DNA of 48,376 bases from positions 1 through 48,376 of the forward strand of contig CAYLRU010000022.1 of the NCBI GenBank assembly GCA_964386565.1. Reading direction: 5' to 3'. Below are positions 16,541 to 25,708 of this stretch, one piece after another. The notes under the pieces are model-generated. The model did no database searches. It was not told where the DNA came from and worked only from the letters and a program-made list of their open reading frames with translations. Source of the DNA: CAYLRU01 sp964386565. GTDB lineage: Bacteria; Desulfobacterota; Desulfobacteria; Desulfobacterales; UBA5616. Numbering within the stretch: position 1 is the first letter of the stretch; each line of letters opens with the position of its first letter. The position numbers were made by a program, and so were the translations under genes.

Positions 16541-17410
16541 CTACAGCGCCCGCATCCATTCGGGTTTTAGAGATACCCGGCCGGCCAGGGCCAGATCAAT
16601 CAGGCGGAGGGTCTCTTCCTTATCTTTCGGAAATGCGGCTTTGATGGGCAGATAGTTCGATGCATGATTGGCATGGAACAACCCCCCTGACAGGCGGGTA
16701 TGCTCGATCATGATTTTTAATTCTTCCAGCATTTCCCGGGGATCCAATAACGGAAAACGCCCGGCCTCGTAATCTTCGTACAGCGGGGTTCCGGGAATCA
16801 GCATCAGGCTCAACGCCCCCACATATTCCGGGTCCATGGCTGACAGAACCCGGCCGGTTTCCCGGGCATGGATTTTCGATCGTTCTTTTCCGGCCACACC
16901 CAAAAGAACCGTTATGGAAAGCTTAAAGCCGGCTGCCTTTGCCTTTTGTCCCATTTCAATCATTTTCCGTGAATCCGCCCCTTTTTTTACCTCTTTCAGC
17001 GTAACGTCATCACCGGACTCAAGACCCATATAAACAATCCCGAGACCGTTTTCCCGGAGCGTTTTCAATTCATCCAGGCTTTTTAACCCCAGGGCTTTTG
17101 TATTGGCATAAGTGCCCACCCGGGTCACCCACGGCAGTTGCCGTTTAATTTCCTTCAGTATATTTAAAAGCCGTTTCTGGGGAACGATCAAGGCATCCCG
17201 GTCGCATAAAAAAACGCGTCGCTGCCGTTTGCAGTAAGTTGCGGCAAACGCGATATCCGCCATGATGATCTCATCGGGTTTAATTTTGAATCGACCGCCT
17301 TCGTTTGCACTGCAGAAAGTACACTTGCCGTGGGAGCACCCCACCGTGATCTGAAGCAGTATGCTGTTCGCCTCGCTGGGAGGCCTGATAATATTGCCTT
17401 CGTAATGCAT
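16541..17410 (-). CDS. radical SAM protein with CX4CX2C cluster motif
   Basis: 289 residues. The iron-sulfur ligands lie near residues 24-32 in VGCSHGKCTFCSANEGG, with spacing CX4CX2C instead of the usual CX3CX2C; the same GCSH-x-KCxFC form occurs in a COG1032-like subgroup as I remember it. The rest is a radical SAM barrel: VFLCDRDALIVPQ, GLGIVYMGLESGDDVTLKEVKKG (SAM-binding region) and LSLMLIPGTPLYEDYEAG. The size leaves no room for a B12 or large auxiliary domain. The ATG at 17410 lies 4 bp after etfA, so it is probably co-translated with the acyl-CoA dehydrogenase and electron-transfer flavoprotein genes. The substrate is unknown. Confidence 0.85.
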   Translation of the reverse strand: MHYEGNIIRPPSEANSILLQITVGCSHGKCTFCSANEGGRFKIKPDEIIMADIAFAATYCKRQRRVFLCDRDALIVPQKRLLNILKEIKRQLPWVTRVGTYANTKALGLKSLDELKTLRENGLGIVYMGLESGDDVTLKEVKKGADSRKMIEMGQKAKAAGFKLSITVLLGVAGKERSKIHARETGRVLSAMDPEYVGALSLMLIPGTPLYEDYEAGRFPLLDPREMLEELKIMIEHTRLSGGLFHANHASNYLPIKAAFPKDKEETLRLIDLALAGRVSLKPEWMRAL

Positions 17411-17414
17411 TGTC

Positions 17415-18419
17415 CTAACTTCTTATCCTTTTTTTCAACTCCTTTATCAAAGCCGTACAAAACTGGTTGGCATCCGCCACAACCGCGACATCCGCCATCT
17501 TCATCATGATGGCATTGACATTTTTATTCACGGCAATAACAAAACCGGTATCGCCTAAAGCTGCCGTATGTTGAATGGCCCCGCTGATGCCGAAGGAGAA
17601 AAGTACGTCCGGCCGGATATGCTTGCCGGCCTGTCCCACCAGCGCTTCCTCATCCACCCAGTCGGCATAGACAACGGGCCGCGTGGCCCCCACTTCACCG
17701 CCCAACAGTTTTGCCAGCTCAAACAATTTTTTGTATTTCTGTTTGCTTCCCATTCCCCTTCCGCCGCAAACCACGACGCGTGCATCTTCAAGACGCTGAC
17801 CTTTTTTTTGCCGACGTTCTGCGCTGACCAGTCGAACCCGGTCCCTGGGAAAGGACTCGGGCAGGGGGATCCGGATCACCTCTCCGCTGGCATGGTAATT
17901 ATGGGGGATTTCCTGGAACGTACCCGGCCTCACCGTTGCCATTTGCGGCCGGCATTCCGGCGTGACGATCTCGGCCAGCAGGTTGCCGCCAAAGGACGGC
18001 GCCAGTTGAACCAAGAGACCGTCATCATTGATATCCAGCCCGACGCAGTCGGCGGTGAGCCCCGTGCCGAGCTTTTTGGCTGTCTTGGGTGCAAACTCGC
18101 GGCCGAATGCGGTGGCCCCCACCAAAATGATTTCGGGTTTGTAAAGACGCGCCAGATACTCCATCAGACTGCTGTAAGTTTCGATGCTGTAATCCTTCAG
18201 CCGGATGTCTTCAATCACATAGACTTTTTGCGCACCGTGAGCGATGTATTCTCCCACCCACTCATCCACATCATGGCCGAATACTACGGCGCAGACCGAT
18301 GCGGATATTTTTCCAGCCAACTCGTTGGCCCTTGAGAGGAGTTGAAGGGTTACACGATTTTGAAAGTAATTCCGGTAGTCCCCGAAAATCCATATGCTGC
18401 GATCGTTTGCATTGTTCAT
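17415..18419 (-). CDS. etfA: electron transfer flavoprotein subunit alpha
   Basis: 334 residues. The C-terminal FAD-binding domain is clear: ARVVVCGGRGMGS, LGGEVGATRPVVYADWVDEEALVGQ, then SFGISGAIQHTAALGDTGFV and AVNKNVNAIMMKMADVAVV. With EtfB it accepts electrons from acyl-CoA dehydrogenase and passes them to a quinone-linked or ferredoxin-linked acceptor. The ATG at 18419 is directly behind the etfB stop. The order acd-etfB-etfA is the typical beta-oxidation/butyryl-CoA dehydrogenase arrangement. I see no extra ferredoxin domain at the N-terminus, which some anaerobe EtfA proteins carry. Confidence 0.95.
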   Translation of the reverse strand: MNNANDRSIWIFGDYRNYFQNRVTLQLLSRANELAGKISASVCAVVFGHDVDEWVGEYIAHGAQKVYVIEDIRLKDYSIETYSSLMEYLARLYKPEIILVGATAFGREFAPKTAKKLGTGLTADCVGLDINDDGLLVQLAPSFGGNLLAEIVTPECRPQMATVRPGTFQEIPHNYHASGEVIRIPLPESFPRDRVRLVSAERRQKKGQRLEDARVVVCGGRGMGSKQKYKKLFELAKLLGGEVGATRPVVYADWVDEEALVGQAGKHIRPDVLFSFGISGAIQHTAALGDTGFVIAVNKNVNAIMMKMADVAVVADANQFCTALIKELKKRIRS

Positions 18420-18420
18420 T

Positions 18421-19242
18421 TTATTTGTCTACTTTAAGATCTTTCTCGATAATGCCGCCGATTTTATCGTCAAACCGGGCAAAAAGTTCTTCGACAATTT
18501 TCTTCGGCGAGCCTTTCAACACCACATTGTCCTTTTTGGATGTGGGGGAATACACATTTAAAATCTTCGTGGGTGACGCCTTTATCCCCAGTTTGTCCGG
18601 CTTGATGCCGAGGTCCTCTGCACTGATACGGACAATTTTGCCGGTTTCAAAGGAATCCTGAAGCCCTTCCAAGGGTACGTACCGGGGCTGATATCCCTGG
18701 ATGCTGACGGTCACCAGGCCAGGAAGATCCATTTCCAGGGTTTCCAAAAAATCGTCCGAAAATCTCTGCATTCCAAGGGTTTTACCGGAAAGGTCCATGT
18801 GGTGGACATTGGCCACGCCCGGTACGTCCAGTTCCTCGGCCAGTTGGGGGCCCACCTGGGCGGTTTCACTATCGCTGGTGGAACACCCGCAGAGGACCAG
18901 GTCAAAGTCGGGGCACTCTTTTAAGATGGCTTTTGCAAGGGTGAAGGACGTCACCAGGGTATCTGCACCGGCCATGGCCCGATCCGTCAACAGGACCCCT
19001 CTGTCCGCTCCCATGGCCCGGGCTTCATGTAATACCTCCTCGGCCATTGGGGGGCCCATGGTAAACACCACGATTTGTCCCCCATGCCGATGCTTCAACT
19101 GCAATGCCGCTTCCAGCGCGTGCTTGCATGCCGGGTTGATCATACCTTCAGCCATATCTCGTTTCAGGGTTCCTGTTCCGGCATCCCACGGCAGTTCGGA
19201 AACCAATGGAACCTGTTTGATGCATACCGCTAATTTCAACAT
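18421..19242 (-). CDS. etfB: electron transfer flavoprotein subunit beta
   Basis: 273 residues of the adenine-nucleotide alpha-hydrolase-like fold: MLKLAVCIKQVPLVSELPWD at the N-terminus, NPACKHALEAALQLKHRHGG, VFTMGPPMAEEVLHEARAMG and FDLVLCGCSTSDSETAQVGP. The last segment is the nucleotide-binding region and normally reads with GxxxxD and G-x-Q/VGP. It forms the heterodimer with EtfA encoded just downstream and lies 5 bp after the acyl-CoA dehydrogenase stop. The context predicts transfer of electrons from acyl-CoA oxidation. Whether it can bifurcate electrons cannot be decided by eye. Confidence 0.95.
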   Translation of the reverse strand: MLKLAVCIKQVPLVSELPWDAGTGTLKRDMAEGMINPACKHALEAALQLKHRHGGQIVVFTMGPPMAEEVLHEARAMGADRGVLLTDRAMAGADTLVTSFTLAKAILKECPDFDLVLCGCSTSDSETAQVGPQLAEELDVPGVANVHHMDLSGKTLGMQRFSDDFLETLEMDLPGLVTVSIQGYQPRYVPLEGLQDSFETGKIVRISAEDLGIKPDKLGIKASPTKILNVYSPTSKKDNVVLKGSPKKIVEELFARFDDKIGGIIEKDLKVDK

Positions 19243-19247
19243 TTCTC

Positions 19248-20396
19248 CTACGTCAGTTTATTGAGTACTGCGCGGGAGATAACCATGCGCTGCACTTCGC
19301 TTGTTCCCTCATAAATTTCCGTGACCTTGGCATCACGAAAATACCGCTCCACATCATATTCCTTGCTGTAGCCGTATCCGCCGTGAATCTGGACCGCCAT
19401 ATTCGTCACCCGGACTGCCATGGCGCTGCAATACAATTTCGCCATGGCTGCTTCGGCACCAAAAGGCTTTCCCGCATCCTTGAGGGCACAGGCCCGATAC
19501 ACCATCAACCGTCCCGCATCAATGTCGGTGGCCATATCCGCCAGATAGTTCTGGATGGTCTGAAAGGATGAAATGGGCCGGTTGAATTGCTGCCGCTCCT
19601 TGGAATACTTAACAGACGCCTCAAATGCCCCTTGGGCGATGCCAAGGGCCTGGGCTGCGATTCCGATACGTCCCGTATCAAGACCGGCGAGTCCGATCTT
19701 AAGACCGTCTCCGATCTTCCCGAGCACATTTTCCCTTGGAACACGGCAATCCTCCAGAAATAACGAGGAGACCGGATTGGCGCGCATCCCGCACAGGTCT
19801 TCAATCTCCCCCACGGAAAATCCCGGCTGCCCCTTTTCAAGGATGAATACGGCAGCGCTCTTCCTGGGATTGTTGAAATCCGTCACGGCGAAAATAAGGG
19901 CCACATCACACACACCACCGTTGGTCACAAAGATCTTGGTCCCGTTGACGACATAATGGTCGTCGTCCAAAACGGCGATGGTCTCCACCCCGCCCGCATC
20001 GGATCCAGCGTTGGCCTCGGTTAAACAAAATGCACCGATGGCCTCCCCGGCGGCCATCCTGGGGATGAACCGCTCTTTTTGCTCCTTATTGCCAAACCGT
20101 AAAATGGGATAAAGGCCGACGCTGTTGTGGACGGACACGCAAAGCCCGATGGCGGCACACACCCGTGAAAGCTCTTCCACGACAATGGCGTAACTGATGC
20201 TGTCCATCCCTGCACCACCGTATTCCCTGGGCGCCTGAAGGCCGAAAAAATTCAGGTCCCGCATCTTTTCAACGACTTCAACGGGAAACCGCGCATCGCG
20301 GTCAATCTCGCTGGCAATGGGCCCCAGTTCAGCCTCCGCAAACATGCGGACCGTCTTTCGAACCAGGTTATGCTTCATACATGGATTAAAATTCAA
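19248..20396 (-). CDS. acyl-CoA dehydrogenase (short-chain/butyryl-CoA type)
   Basis: 382 residues, the standard length. The N-terminal helical domain contains LNFFGLQAPREYGGAGMDS. The FAD-binding middle domain contains AIGAFCLTEANAGSDAGG and VNGTKIFVTNGG. The C-terminal domain ends with YGYSKEYDVERYFRDAKVTE and IYEGTSEVQRMVIS; the Glu of YEGT is the catalytic base position of short-chain enzymes. It oxidises acyl-CoA to 2-enoyl-CoA and hands electrons to EtfAB from the next two genes. It is the first gene of the operon; the upstream 150 bp (20397-20545) show no confident promoter. The preferred chain length is an inference. Confidence 0.95.
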   Translation of the reverse strand: MNFNPCMKHNLVRKTVRMFAEAELGPIASEIDRDARFPVEVVEKMRDLNFFGLQAPREYGGAGMDSISYAIVVEELSRVCAAIGLCVSVHNSVGLYPILRFGNKEQKERFIPRMAAGEAIGAFCLTEANAGSDAGGVETIAVLDDDHYVVNGTKIFVTNGGVCDVALIFAVTDFNNPRKSAAVFILEKGQPGFSVGEIEDLCGMRANPVSSLFLEDCRVPRENVLGKIGDGLKIGLAGLDTGRIGIAAQALGIAQGAFEASVKYSKERQQFNRPISSFQTIQNYLADMATDIDAGRLMVYRACALKDAGKPFGAEAAMAKLYCSAMAVRVTNMAVQIHGGYGYSKEYDVERYFRDAKVTEIYEGTSEVQRMVISRAVLNKLT

Positions 20397-20545
20397 ACTG
20401 AACTCCGAATTATCTTTATCTGTTAAACACTGTCCGGCAAAAAAATAATTTTTGTTCTGTTACCCCAATCTCATTGAAAAATCAAGACATTCGATGATGC
20501 ATGACATATAAAACAGAGTCAATTCCTTTTTGACGTCAGAATATT

Positions 20546-21520
20546 TTATTCTCCCACCCGATGGCACGCCACCCGGTGGGAACTATCCGCCATTGGACGC
20601 AGCACGGGTTCCTCATGACGGCAGCGGTCAATAACGATGGGGCATCGGGTGTGGAAGCGGCAACCCCCGGGGGGGTGCCTGGGAGACGGGACCTCGCCGG
20701 TCAGGATGGTTCTGGTTCTTTCAGCCAGGGGGTCGGGGATGGGGATGGCGGATATCAGGGCACGGGTATACGGGTGCAAAGGATTTTCATAAAGACTGGC
20801 CGCATCGGCCGTTTCCACGATTTTTCCCAGGTACATCACCGCTATCCTGTCCGAGATATGCTTGACCACGGCCAAGTCGTGTGCAATGAACAGACAGGAG
20901 AGATTCATCTTCTGCTGCAGATCGAGAAGCAGGTTCAGGATCTGGGACTGGATGGATACATCCAGGGCGGAAACCGGTTCGTCGCAGATGACCAGTTCGG
21001 GGTTCAAGGCAATGGCCCTGGCAATGCCGATCCGCTGGCGCTGGCCCCCGCTGAATTCGTGGGGAAACCGATGAACGGACAGGGGCTGCATCCCCACCTG
21101 TTCTAAAAGCTCTTTTACCCGGTCCTTCCTTTCTTCCGCTGAATAATCGCCGTGGATGACAAACGGTTCTTCCAGGATATCGCCGATGGTATGGCGGGAG
21201 TTTAAAGACTCGAACGGGTCCTGAAAAATCATCTGCATATCCTTGCGAACCTGTCTGATTTCTTTCTTGGAAAGATCGGATATTTTTCGGCCCTTAAAAA
21301 ACACCTCGCCGCCGGTGGGTTTATACAACCGGATGATCCCCCGGCCCACGGTGGTCTTCCCGCATCCGGATTCTCCCACAAGCCCCAGGGTCTCGCCGGG
21401 ACGAATTTTAAATGACACGCCGTCAACCGCCGACACGGTTCCGATCTTCCGCTTCAGCACACCACCGTAAACGGGAAAGTGAATCTTCAGGTTGTTGACT
21501 TCCAGCAAAAACTCGGACAT
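20546..21520 (-). CDS. peptide ABC transporter ATP-binding protein (OppF/DppF type)
   Basis: 324 residues. Walker A is LVGESGCGKTTVGRG (about residue 49), the signature is FSGGQRQRIGIARAIAL, and Walker B is LVICDEPVSALDVSIQ. The C-terminal oligopeptide-transporter extension contains TGEVPSPRHPPGGCRFHTRC with its cysteines. It pairs with the OppD-type ATPase encoded upstream to power peptide import. A 120-bp gap with a palindrome separates it from that gene. In E. coli YejF the two ATPase halves are fused; here they are separate genes. It is the last gene of the cluster. Confidence 0.93.
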   Translation of the reverse strand: MSEFLLEVNNLKIHFPVYGGVLKRKIGTVSAVDGVSFKIRPGETLGLVGESGCGKTTVGRGIIRLYKPTGGEVFFKGRKISDLSKKEIRQVRKDMQMIFQDPFESLNSRHTIGDILEEPFVIHGDYSAEERKDRVKELLEQVGMQPLSVHRFPHEFSGGQRQRIGIARAIALNPELVICDEPVSALDVSIQSQILNLLLDLQQKMNLSCLFIAHDLAVVKHISDRIAVMYLGKIVETADAASLYENPLHPYTRALISAIPIPDPLAERTRTILTGEVPSPRHPPGGCRFHTRCPIVIDRCRHEEPVLRPMADSSHRVACHRVGE

Positions 21521-21569
21521 TTTTCAAAACTCTCAATTTGAGCAAAGAAAACACAAAGAAAAAATGGCT

Positions 21570-21602
21570 TTTTTACGAATCGCCCGTACGGATTCGTAAA
21601 AA
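21570..21602. repeat. short palindrome related to the dispersed repeat ends
   Basis: Perfect 12-bp arms, TTTTTACGAATC at 21570-21581 and GATTCGTAAAAA at 21591-21602, enclose nine bases. The arms resemble the outer ends of the 100-bp repeat family (TTCGTAAAAAGCC). It lies in the 120-bp gap between the two ATPase genes of the peptide transporter and could attenuate expression of the last gene or stabilise the upstream mRNA. Confidence 0.6.
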
Positions 21603-21640
21603 CAAAAAATTCTCCCCGGCGTCCTCAGCGCTTTAGCCGT

Positions 21641-22657
21641 TTAAAAACTTTTTTCGTTTCTCCCGCCATACAAATAGCACCACACCATATGTCCTTCTCC
21701 CACCTGCCGGGATTCAGGCGGTGCCGTGGTACAGACCGGCATTCTCTCCGGGCATCGATTGTAAAACCGGCATCCCTCGGGCAGGTCATACAGACTCGGC
21801 ACTAGTCCATCAATGATGCTGAGTTTTTTCTTTCTCGGATGCTCCAGGCGCGGAATCGACGACAGCAACCCCCGCGTATAGGGGTGCTTTGGATTGTAAA
21901 ACAGGTCTTTCACCGGTGCGGTCTCGGCCAGCTTTCCGGCATACATCACCACCACGTCATCGCACATTTCCGCAATCACGCCCAAGTCATGGGTAATAAA
22001 AATGACGGCCATTCCGGTTTCCCGCTGAAGGTCCTTTATCAGATCCAGGATCTGGGCCTGGATGGTCACATCCAGAGCCGTGGTGGGCTCATCAGCGATC
22101 AACACCTCGGGGTTGCCGGCTAAGGCCATGGCGATCATGACCCGCTGGCGCATGCCACCCGACATCTGGTGAGGATATTCCTTGAGGCGCTGTTCAGGAT
22201 CCGGAATGCCCACCCGTTCGAACAGGGCAATGGACCGTTTTAATATGTCTTTACCCGACATTTCGGGAAAATGGATCTGAAATACCTCTCCTACTTGCTT
22301 TCCGGTTTTATGCACGGGGTTTAACGCCGTCATGGGTTCCTGGAAAATCATGGAAATGCGCTTCCCCCGGATGCGGTGCAGTCCCCCGGTATCCAGCCGG
22401 ACAAGATCGACCCCGTCAAACCACACCCGGCCTTTCTCGATAACGCCGGACGGACGGGGTAAAAGCCGTATGATGGACAAGGCGGTGACACTTTTTCCGC
22501 ACCCGGATTCTCCCACAATCCCCAGGGTTTTTGCTTTTCTGACCTCAAAACCCACATCATCCACGGCCCGGATCCTGCCGGCTTCCGTATCAAAAGACGT
22601 GACCAGGCCGTCAACAGACAGAATTACATCGTCGTATTTCGAGGGTTTTCCCGGCAT
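21641..22657 (-). CDS. peptide ABC transporter ATP-binding protein (OppD/DppD type)
   Basis: 338 residues. Walker A is GIVGESGCGKSVTALSI, the signature is MSGGMRQRVMIAMALA, and Walker B is VLIADEPTTALDVTIQ. The C-terminal OppD-type extension has the cysteines in LPEGCRFYNRCPERMPVC. It partners the OppF-type ATPase downstream. The start follows the binding-protein gene by 9 bp, so the two are co-transcribed. Confidence 0.93.
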   Translation of the reverse strand: MPGKPSKYDDVILSVDGLVTSFDTEAGRIRAVDDVGFEVRKAKTLGIVGESGCGKSVTALSIIRLLPRPSGVIEKGRVWFDGVDLVRLDTGGLHRIRGKRISMIFQEPMTALNPVHKTGKQVGEVFQIHFPEMSGKDILKRSIALFERVGIPDPEQRLKEYPHQMSGGMRQRVMIAMALAGNPEVLIADEPTTALDVTIQAQILDLIKDLQRETGMAVIFITHDLGVIAEMCDDVVVMYAGKLAETAPVKDLFYNPKHPYTRGLLSSIPRLEHPRKKKLSIIDGLVPSLYDLPEGCRFYNRCPERMPVCTTAPPESRQVGEGHMVWCYLYGGRNEKSF

Positions 22658-22666
22658 TTTCCAAGC

Positions 22667-24568
22667 TCACCGTGGTGTCATTTTATATGTCTCGTCAATT
22701 ATCGTCACCGGGTCAAAGGTTTTTCCCGATTTCATGGCTTCAACAGTCTCCTGGTGAAGGGTCCTGTCATACCAGAACAATCCGCCGGTGGTGCTGCTGA
22801 AGGGATCAAACAGACTCCTGGTCTGTTTGGTTCCCGGGATATCCGGCAGCCGCCACCAGCGCCAGAACGCCTCGCGGACATAGGGCACCATGAACGTAGG
22901 GACAAAGGCGCCGATCTCATGTATTTTTTCCTGAATTTTAAGGGAAAGGGAAATTCGCTCCTTTTCATCAAGGGAATTCCGGTAGGCGTCAATGAGCCGG
23001 TCCATTTCCGGATCATCCGTGTTGGTGATATTGTTGGTCTGGGGCTTATGCGCATTGACGGAATGGAAATGTTCCCAATAATGGGGTCTTAAGGAAGTGC
23101 TCCAGCCCATCCATGCAACATCGTGTTTTTTTTCCAGAACCGTTTTAAATGCGGCAGATGCGTCCAGCTTCTGGAGACGCAGTTCAATGCCGGCTTTTTT
23201 GGCCTCCTCCTTGAGAACCACCAGCCTTGGGGTATGTTCGTCAAAATGGTATGTCACTTCCACGGAAAACCGCATCTTTCCGTTTGTCCAGATGCCTTCC
23301 TCCCCCCTGTGCCATCCGGCTTGGGTCATGTAGGTGTCCACCTTGGCCAGATCATACCGCCGGGCCCTGATCGTATTGTTGGTATAGGGGCCATACCCCA
23401 TGAACCCCTGCTCCAGACGGAAATAGTCGTTGCGGAGCACCTGCCTGATCACCTTGTCAATGTTCATGGCATGGGCAAAGGCATACCGAAGGTTTTTATT
23501 CCTGAAAATTTCCTTGTCCTGGTTCAGCCACATTCCCTGGGCCGACTGCTGGGTATCGTTAAAAAACCATATCCGATGAACATATCCTTTTTCAACCTCC
23601 GGCATCTGTGATTTTACATGCCAGTACTTGGGAATGGTGATGGGAAAGGCATCTATTTTGGCCTTTTTAAAATACGCCCATTGCATATTGAAGTCCCTGA
23701 CCACATCGTAGATCACATAATCGACGTTATACCGGTTTTTGAAATACCGGAGGTCCTTCGCCCACCAGTCCTTTTTGCGCTTCAACTTAATGTATTTCCC
23801 CTTTTTAAAATCGCTGATCTGGTACGGGCCGGTGTTCGGTACGATCTCCCAGTTATATTTTTGTACGAAATCCTCGGTCAGATCACCATAATAATGCCGG
23901 GGAAGGGGAGTGAGATTCAACTTGAGATAAAGATCCGGCTCTGCCTTGGCGCCGACAACGGCTATGGTATGATCATCATAGACGATCACCTTGTCGATCT
24001 CCCGGGTGTAGTAATCATTATACCAGGGGGCAATAATATGAGGGGACCGCATGAATTCAAGGGTATAGGTAAAATCGTGGGCCGTCACCGGATGTCCGTC
24101 CGACCATCGTACATCCGGGTTCAGCTTGAAATACATGGTTTTTTTATCCCGACCGAATGCCCAGTGCGTGGCGATCTCCGGAATGATGTTCATGGTATTG
24201 GGATGGATTCCGATGAGTCCGAATGAATTGCTGCGCAATACACCGGCGAAGCTGCCGTTCGAATCCGGCCCCACCATTCGAAACGTCATGGGAAAACTCA
24301 AAATGGCGTCATGGAACGTGCCGCCTTTTTGGGCTTCTTCGGATGCAAACACCGGGTCTGTATCATTGGTAAGCCACTCGATATCCTCCGGAAGCGTGGG
24401 CCTGATTTCCGCTTCACCTTCTTCCTTTATAACGCCCTGGGAAACCGGCTTGCTTTCTTCAACCTGTTTTTCCGCCACAGGTTCCTTGCCGCATCCAATC
24501 AGAATACATATCGATATGAGCAAAAAAACAATTGCGGCGGCACTTTTTTTCTCTCCCGTGCGAATCAT
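22667..24568 (-). CDS. extracellular solute-binding protein family 5 lipoprotein (YejA-like)
   Basis: 633 residues with a lipoprotein signal: hydrophobic AAAIVFLLISICILIGC with the lipobox Cys near residue 26, followed by GKEPV. The mature protein is a family 5 (oligopeptide-type) binding protein. It shows AQKGGTFHDAILSFPMTFR near the start, LNPDVRWSDGHPVTAHDFTY, then LNLTPLPRHYYGDL and TGPYQISDFKKGKYI. The opening sequence and NSFGLIGIHP resemble the YejA branch, which in E. coli feeds the microcin C and peptide importer YejABEF. It captures ligand outside the inner membrane for the permeases encoded upstream. The ligand is probably peptide, but this is inferred from family. Confidence 0.9.
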   Translation of the reverse strand: MIRTGEKKSAAAIVFLLISICILIGCGKEPVAEKQVEESKPVSQGVIKEEGEAEIRPTLPEDIEWLTNDTDPVFASEEAQKGGTFHDAILSFPMTFRMVGPDSNGSFAGVLRSNSFGLIGIHPNTMNIIPEIATHWAFGRDKKTMYFKLNPDVRWSDGHPVTAHDFTYTLEFMRSPHIIAPWYNDYYTREIDKVIVYDDHTIAVVGAKAEPDLYLKLNLTPLPRHYYGDLTEDFVQKYNWEIVPNTGPYQISDFKKGKYIKLKRKKDWWAKDLRYFKNRYNVDYVIYDVVRDFNMQWAYFKKAKIDAFPITIPKYWHVKSQMPEVEKGYVHRIWFFNDTQQSAQGMWLNQDKEIFRNKNLRYAFAHAMNIDKVIRQVLRNDYFRLEQGFMGYGPYTNNTIRARRYDLAKVDTYMTQAGWHRGEEGIWTNGKMRFSVEVTYHFDEHTPRLVVLKEEAKKAGIELRLQKLDASAAFKTVLEKKHDVAWMGWSTSLRPHYWEHFHSVNAHKPQTNNITNTDDPEMDRLIDAYRNSLDEKERISLSLKIQEKIHEIGAFVPTFMVPYVREAFWRWWRLPDIPGTKQTRSLFDPFSSTTGGLFWYDRTLHQETVEAMKSGKTFDPVTIIDETYKMTPR

Positions 24569-24661
24569 ATGATTTTACTCCTGTTTAATCTTACCTTCTC
24601 ACCTTTTCCAACCCGGCCCTTGGTCCCGAGCCCTGTTCTTTAGCCAATCGTCCATCGACCA

Positions 24662-25708
24662 TCACTCATAAGTCGTATACAACTTCGGATCAAACGCCTC
24701 CCGAACAGCCTCCCCGATAAAGGTAACGGTAACCAGGGTAACCGTCATTGCAAAAATCACGGAACCGGCGATCCAGTAGGCATCCATGTTGGCCCAGCCC
24801 TGCTGCAGCAGTTCCCCCCAACTTGGCGTGGGCGGCGGCAGGCCGAAACCCAGATAGTCCAAGGACGTCAACGCAACGATTCCGCCGGAAACGGAAAATG
24901 GCGCGTAGGTCACGATGACGAAAATCGTATTGGGGATGACATGCCTGAAAATAATCCGGGAATTGGATGCCCCCAGGGCCTTTGCGGCAAGCACGTACTC
25001 TCTTGCCTTTTCCTTGTACGTAACGGTTCGCATCACCCATGTCATGGACATCCACCCGAAAAAGGCCATGATGACGATCAGTAAAAAAAAGTTCGGCACC
25101 ACGATGGCGGAGATGATGATTACCACATAAAGAAAGGGGATGTTTGACCAAATTTCGATGACCCGTTGAAAAAAAAGATCGAATTTCCCACCGAAAAACC
25201 CCATGACGCAACCTATACTGATGCCGATGGCATAGTTAATCAGCAACAGGACCAATGAAAAAAAGATGGCGATCCGGAATCCGTACACCAGCCGTGCGGC
25301 CACATCCCTGCCCACGGTGTCGGTTCCCAGAAAGTGGCGATCCTTCACCGACGGCCCAAACGGGGGATATTCATTCTGACGCAAGTCGTTTTCAAAGGCG
25401 TTATAGGGAATGACGGGCATCAACACCCAATTGCCGTCTCCATCCGCCTCGAACCGTTTTTTCAGTTCCCGGTAGTTCGTCTCATAGTCATAGGCCAGGC
25501 CGAAGGTATTTCCGGGAATCATTTCCCCGTACGTAGGGAAGTAATACTTTCCGTCGTATTTAACAATAATGGCCCGGTTGCTGATAAAGAGTTCAGCCCC
25601 CAAAGACCCGGCAATCATGATCATGAGGATGATAAAGGAATAATACCCCCGTTTAATGGATTGAAACCGCCGGATCTTTTTTACGGTTACCGGGTTCAGT
25701 TTCATCAT
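24662..25708 (-). CDS. yejE: peptide ABC transporter permease (YejE/DppC type)
   Basis: 348 residues: an N-terminal membrane helix (about 20-42) followed by a long periplasmic segment with the YejE-like YDGKYYFPTYGEMIPGNTFG, then five helices. The EAA-type coupling loop contains YVLAAKALGASNSRIIFRH. DRHFLGTDTVGRDVAARLVYG before the second helix is a DppC/YejE hallmark. The start codon overlaps the yejB stop by 4 bp, so they are translationally coupled. With YejB it forms the membrane channel. A 93-bp gap without clear signals separates it from the binding-protein gene. Confidence 0.92.
   Translation of the reverse strand: MMKLNPVTVKKIRRFQSIKRGYYSFIILMIMIAGSLGAELFISNRAIIVKYDGKYYFPTYGEMIPGNTFGLAYDYETNYRELKKRFEADGDGNWVLMPVIPYNAFENDLRQNEYPPFGPSVKDRHFLGTDTVGRDVAARLVYGFRIAIFFSLVLLLINYAIGISIGCVMGFFGGKFDLFFQRVIEIWSNIPFLYVVIIISAIVVPNFFLLIVIMAFFGWMSMTWVMRTVTYKEKAREYVLAAKALGASNSRIIFRHVIPNTIFVIVTYAPFSVSGGIVALTSLDYLGFGLPPPTPSWGELLQQGWANMDAYWIAGSVIFAMTVTLVTVTFIGEAVREAFDPKLYTTYE

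Noticed and set aside
17568..18335. 255-codon frame antisense to etfA
   Set aside because: Shadow of etfA; no domain recognisable.
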